DNA of 64,000 bases from Actinobacillus porcinus (GTDB lineage Bacteria > Pseudomonadota > Gammaproteobacteria > Enterobacterales > Pasteurellaceae), in assembly GCF_901764995.1 (NCBI RefSeq), contig NZ_CABFKI010000002.1, positions 208,637 to 272,636 of the forward strand, read 5' to 3'. The notes below the pieces were generated by a model that had not been told where the DNA came from, ran no database searches, and saw nothing but the letters and a program-made list of their open reading frames with translations. Shown one piece after another: positions 62,401 to 64,000 of this stretch; the stretch's first letter is position 1, and each line of letters starts with the position of its first letter. A program made the position numbers and the translations under genes.

Positions 62401-64000
62401 TAAAAAAGGCGGCGCTTTTATTTATAGCGGTGGCGATATTCAATTTGGTCGCTGGTTGGATGCTAATCATCAAGCTACCGGCAATGCTGCGGTATTTCGC
62501 AACAACAGTAGTATTGTGGAAGCCGACAAGCATATAGCATTAAATGTTGATGACATTGAAAACAACAATATTCACTATCGCTCAGAAATACAAGAAACCG
62601 GCAATAAAACGGTGAATAAATCGTATATTATTCCAACAGGTGAGGCAGTTTATAATGACGGCAATGTTACCGCCATTCCAACCTCACAACTCAAAAAATT
62701 TAGCTTTAGTCGTACATGGAAATATGCTCATGCCTATGCAGATAAAGATTATCCGGTTGTTGGCAAAGACACGAAATTGACCGGTACTACAGCACTGGCC
62801 ATGCCAAATGATATTTCTTGTGATAGTCAAGGACATTGCAACTTAAGCAAAGCCGGCATTTATACCAAAGACAGTGCGGTTTGGAATTATTTCCATATCA
62901 CCCCACCAGCAGAAGATATGCCGCCATTAACCCCGGAGATGGCGGCGGCATTAGCTCGCATAGCGAAAACAGAAGAGTATTTAACGGACGCTGAGCTTGA
63001 TGCTCGTGAACAAGAAATCGCCAAGTCAGGTTTACCGACTAACCCGACACCACAAGAACGCCAAGATTATACCTTGCTCGCGCCATATATCACATGGACA
63101 AACAAATATGCGGATACCTATAAAGCATTATCAGAAGCCATTGAAGCACAAAATAACAGAATTATTGGCACAGTATACAGTGACTTCTGGGAATTAAACG
63201 TTAATCGTGAAATTACGCGTGAAAATGTCACCCAAACCAGCTTACCGGCACAAATCTTAGCGGGTGGAGATATCACTTATCGCACCAAGCGTTTTCTCAA
63301 CGATAAAAGTGCGGTGATTTCCGGTGGAAATTTAACGGGTGAGTTAACCCAACTAACGAATCGCGATGATGTGGATGCGATTTTCCAAACCATTGAACAA
63401 GGCAATCGTGATTTTACCTATACCAAATGGCGCGGTGGGGTTAAACGCTATTTTCAACGCAAATATAATAGTCATGGCGAATTAAAACGCATCAAAACCG
63501 AGCATAAAGACATGAATATTTTTGTGTTAGAGACCCACAAAAATCCACAGGCACAGCCGAATTATGTCAACACAAAAGCCGTTAACCATGTGACGACACC
63601 ACAAAACAACGTCAATTTAACCGCACTTTCTGCTTACAATGACATTAAGGTTTCTACACGCCAAGATGGACTTGAAGTGCGTTCGATAAAGGCTGATACT
63701 CGCCTGCCAACCCAAAGCCTATATCGTATTAATCCACAAGCCGACAGCCATGTGTTAATTGAAACCGACCCTGCTTTCACCAACCAAAAACGTTGGCTCA
63801 GCTCCGATTACATGTACAACGCCCTACGCCATGACCACGAAAACGTGCATAAACGTTTAGGTGATGGGTATTATGAACAGCGTTTGGTGCGAGAGCAAAT
63901 CAACCGCTTAACAGGCAGAAACTTTGTGAGTGACTACACGGATTTTGACAGCCAATATCGTGGACTGATGGATGCCGGTATCACCTTTGCACAAAAATTT
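59450..64000 (+). CDS. Giant two-partner secretion exoprotein, CdiA/FhaB type (partial, runs off window)
   Basis: An uninterrupted frame of 1517 codons from ATG 59450 (AGGAG upstream) to the window edge. An extended signal peptide (MNKNKFRVIFNRTLLRW.., hydrophobic core to QVALA, residue 75) leads to the TPS domain (about 76-310) with ADVIIANPSGIHCDGCG. Next come long beta-helical haemagglutinin repeats (about 330-1010; many NxxG/LxTxxxLxN turns), a segment with CDSQGHC, then PYITWTNKYADTYKALSEA. Near the end is WLSSDYMYNALRHDHENVHK, then RLGDGYYEQRLVREQINRLTG, typical of CdiA and FHA-like proteins. The C-terminal toxin, immunity gene and stop lie outside. It is secreted by the 57623 transporter. 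The CdiA label over a pure adhesin is likely but unproven. Confidence 0.88.
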   Translation, partial: MNKNKFRVIFNRTLLRWVVTSELAKTADKSSPVGDGDAVKSAVRFCSVLSLKSVSFSLFCAWGFVSLVVPQVALANLEIRADKTAPVNQQPIILSTANGIPQVNIQTPNSKGLSHNKYAQFDVAEKGAILNNSRTTVQTQQGGLVTGNPYLARGEARVILNEVNSANPSQLRGYVEVAGKKADVIIANPSGIHCDGCGVINSGRTTLTTGNPKIKDGQVTGFDVEKGQVKVSGKGLDNSRVDYTEIIARETEINAGIWSNKKLTVVTGENRVQRTETAATKNDNDHLIITHTKPSAIPTQQSEKYAVDVSELGGMYAGKIYLIGTEQGLGVRNAGHIGASAGEVYIDSQGRIVNKGTVNANQNIQLTGKQGIENTGKVENRQNDITLNTPADIQQNGSVVARSGNIHQTAKQGIHQQGETVAKGNIHYQAPTVTASTSSLIAAGVEIKDTPNGETRTLEQHSTQGKNLTVSTTGKTTLQGKNLASGKIQVNGQEINLDNSQTSAHTIEAKATQGDIQANNATIVANRDLTLTTPKTLQTQNSSVKAEKITAKQTALNTQNAVWEQTGDSHFMLEAARIDNQGGSIVTQGDFAINTHYLDNTQGKLATNKNLDITTQQGELNTGNGVLFATENITLNTGRLNNENGTILAEKHLQLDTHNQSLNNRQNGQIQALGNMKLSTYEIDNRGGFIQSAGDTTISTALLNNRKINSTGSLLESRNILTLNAQSLLNSNTKNVDTQPTQGIIAGQLNLDTETLDNQQGGIYTENKATLNVKHNLNNHQGEILSWGNLAILGYATDLAIQNSQGIIQAQQDLTIQSKGISEDGHLEATRLSIQQKDDFNTQNDINAGSSLQLSTLGNMTNHHKLSANGVIQLQAQNIDNKVTASISASTTLINAVNNVTNRGLINSYNAQDNAQTIIKAGSQLNNIGTGRIYGDHIALQADRIQNKDETLAGKVSSATIAARQRLDLGAREILNQTDDYNPNKKGGAFIYSGGDIQFGRWLDANHQATGNAAVFRNNSSIVEADKHIALNVDDIENNNIHYRSEIQETGNKTVNKSYIIPTGEAVYNDGNVTAIPTSQLKKFSFSRTWKYAHAYADKDYPVVGKDTKLTGTTALAMPNDISCDSQGHCNLSKAGIYTKDSAVWNYFHITPPAEDMPPLTPEMAAALARIAKTEEYLTDAELDAREQEIAKSGLPTNPTPQERQDYTLLAPYITWTNKYADTYKALSEAIEAQNNRIIGTVYSDFWELNVNREITRENVTQTSLPAQILAGGDITYRTKRFLNDKSAVISGGNLTGELTQLTNRDDVDAIFQTIEQGNRDFTYTKWRGGVKRYFQRKYNSHGELKRIKTEHKDMNIFVLETHKNPQAQPNYVNTKAVNHVTTPQNNVNLTALSAYNDIKVSTRQDGLEVRSIKADTRLPTQSLYRINPQADSHVLIETDPAFTNQKRWLSSDYMYNALRHDHENVHKRLGDGYYEQRLVREQINRLTGRNFVSDYTDFDSQYRGLMDAGITFAQKF

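Noticed and set aside
59450..64000. Premature stop or frameshift in the giant exoprotein, as no complete gene is bounded in the window
   Set aside because: The reading phase was checked at 60002, 61022, 62042, 63002 and the window end; the frame is open throughout.

Overview
The window is a chromosomal segment of a Pasteurellaceae bacterium of the Haemophilus/Aggregatibacter/Pasteurella lineage. The main evidence is the Haemophilus-type DNA uptake core AAGTGCGGT (or ACCGCACTT), which occurs dozens of times on both strands, often as inverted pairs that serve as terminators. Gene sets and orders also match the family: a sialic-acid TRAP/nan/nag locus, an HI1064-like gene beside pyrH, and HI0073/HI0074-like genes. 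Species cannot be fixed from sequence alone. No rRNA, tRNA or CRISPR array was found; the one RNA gene is 6S RNA.

Layout. 1-2.2 kb: heat-shock operon groES-groEL with a textbook sigma-32 promoter. 2.2-5.4 kb: pepP-ygfB facing zapA-6S RNA-ygfA. 5.4-8.0 kb: pyrH-frr-dxr on the minus strand. 8.1-13.2 kb: a phosphoethanolamine transferase gene, menH, menB, a HEPN/MNT toxin-antitoxin pair, then menC (menaquinone synthesis). 13.2-20.7 kb: mostly minus-strand housekeeping genes (dusB-fis, prmA, yhdT-panF, accB-accC, aroQ, plsY), then folB. 21.3-32.6 kb: fadR facing nhaB-dsbB, then transporters, a cytochrome b562-like lipoprotein, glnB, mog, rnhB and fabZ-lpxA-lpxB. 32.7-45 kb: a P2-like porin and a complete sialic-acid utilisation locus. 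Its minus arm is siaP-siaQM-nanM and its plus arm is nanE-nanK-nanQ-siaR-nanA-nagB-nagA, with a perfect CRP site between the arms.

45.1-47.6 kb is an AT-rich accessory island. It holds a decayed IS256-variant transposase with recognisable inverted ends, a lipase-like gene whose 3' end runs into that IS, an unrecognised membrane protein gene directly upstream of it, and a second transposase scrap. 47.7-54.9 kb: divergent galactose transport (mglBAC) and Leloir (galTKM) operons sharing two perfect CRP sites 51 bp apart. 55.0-57.4 kb: corC-lnt. 57.6 kb to the end: a two-partner secretion pair, a CdiB/FhaC-type transporter and the first 1517 codons of a CdiA/FhaB-type giant exoprotein that runs off the window.

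Together the genes describe a mucosal commensal or pathogen that scavenges host sialic acid and galactose under CRP control, modifies and builds its envelope (LpxA/LpxB, Lnt, phosphoethanolamine transferase), and carries systems for contact or adhesion. The most unusual non-coding feature is a compound repeat of four different perfect hairpins in fixed order. It occurs three times (25.6, 34.3 and 45.0 kb) plus one decayed tandem copy. The best candidate for an undescribed protein system is the lipase-like/membrane-protein pair in the island; the cdiBA-like locus is the other region worth following beyond the window.
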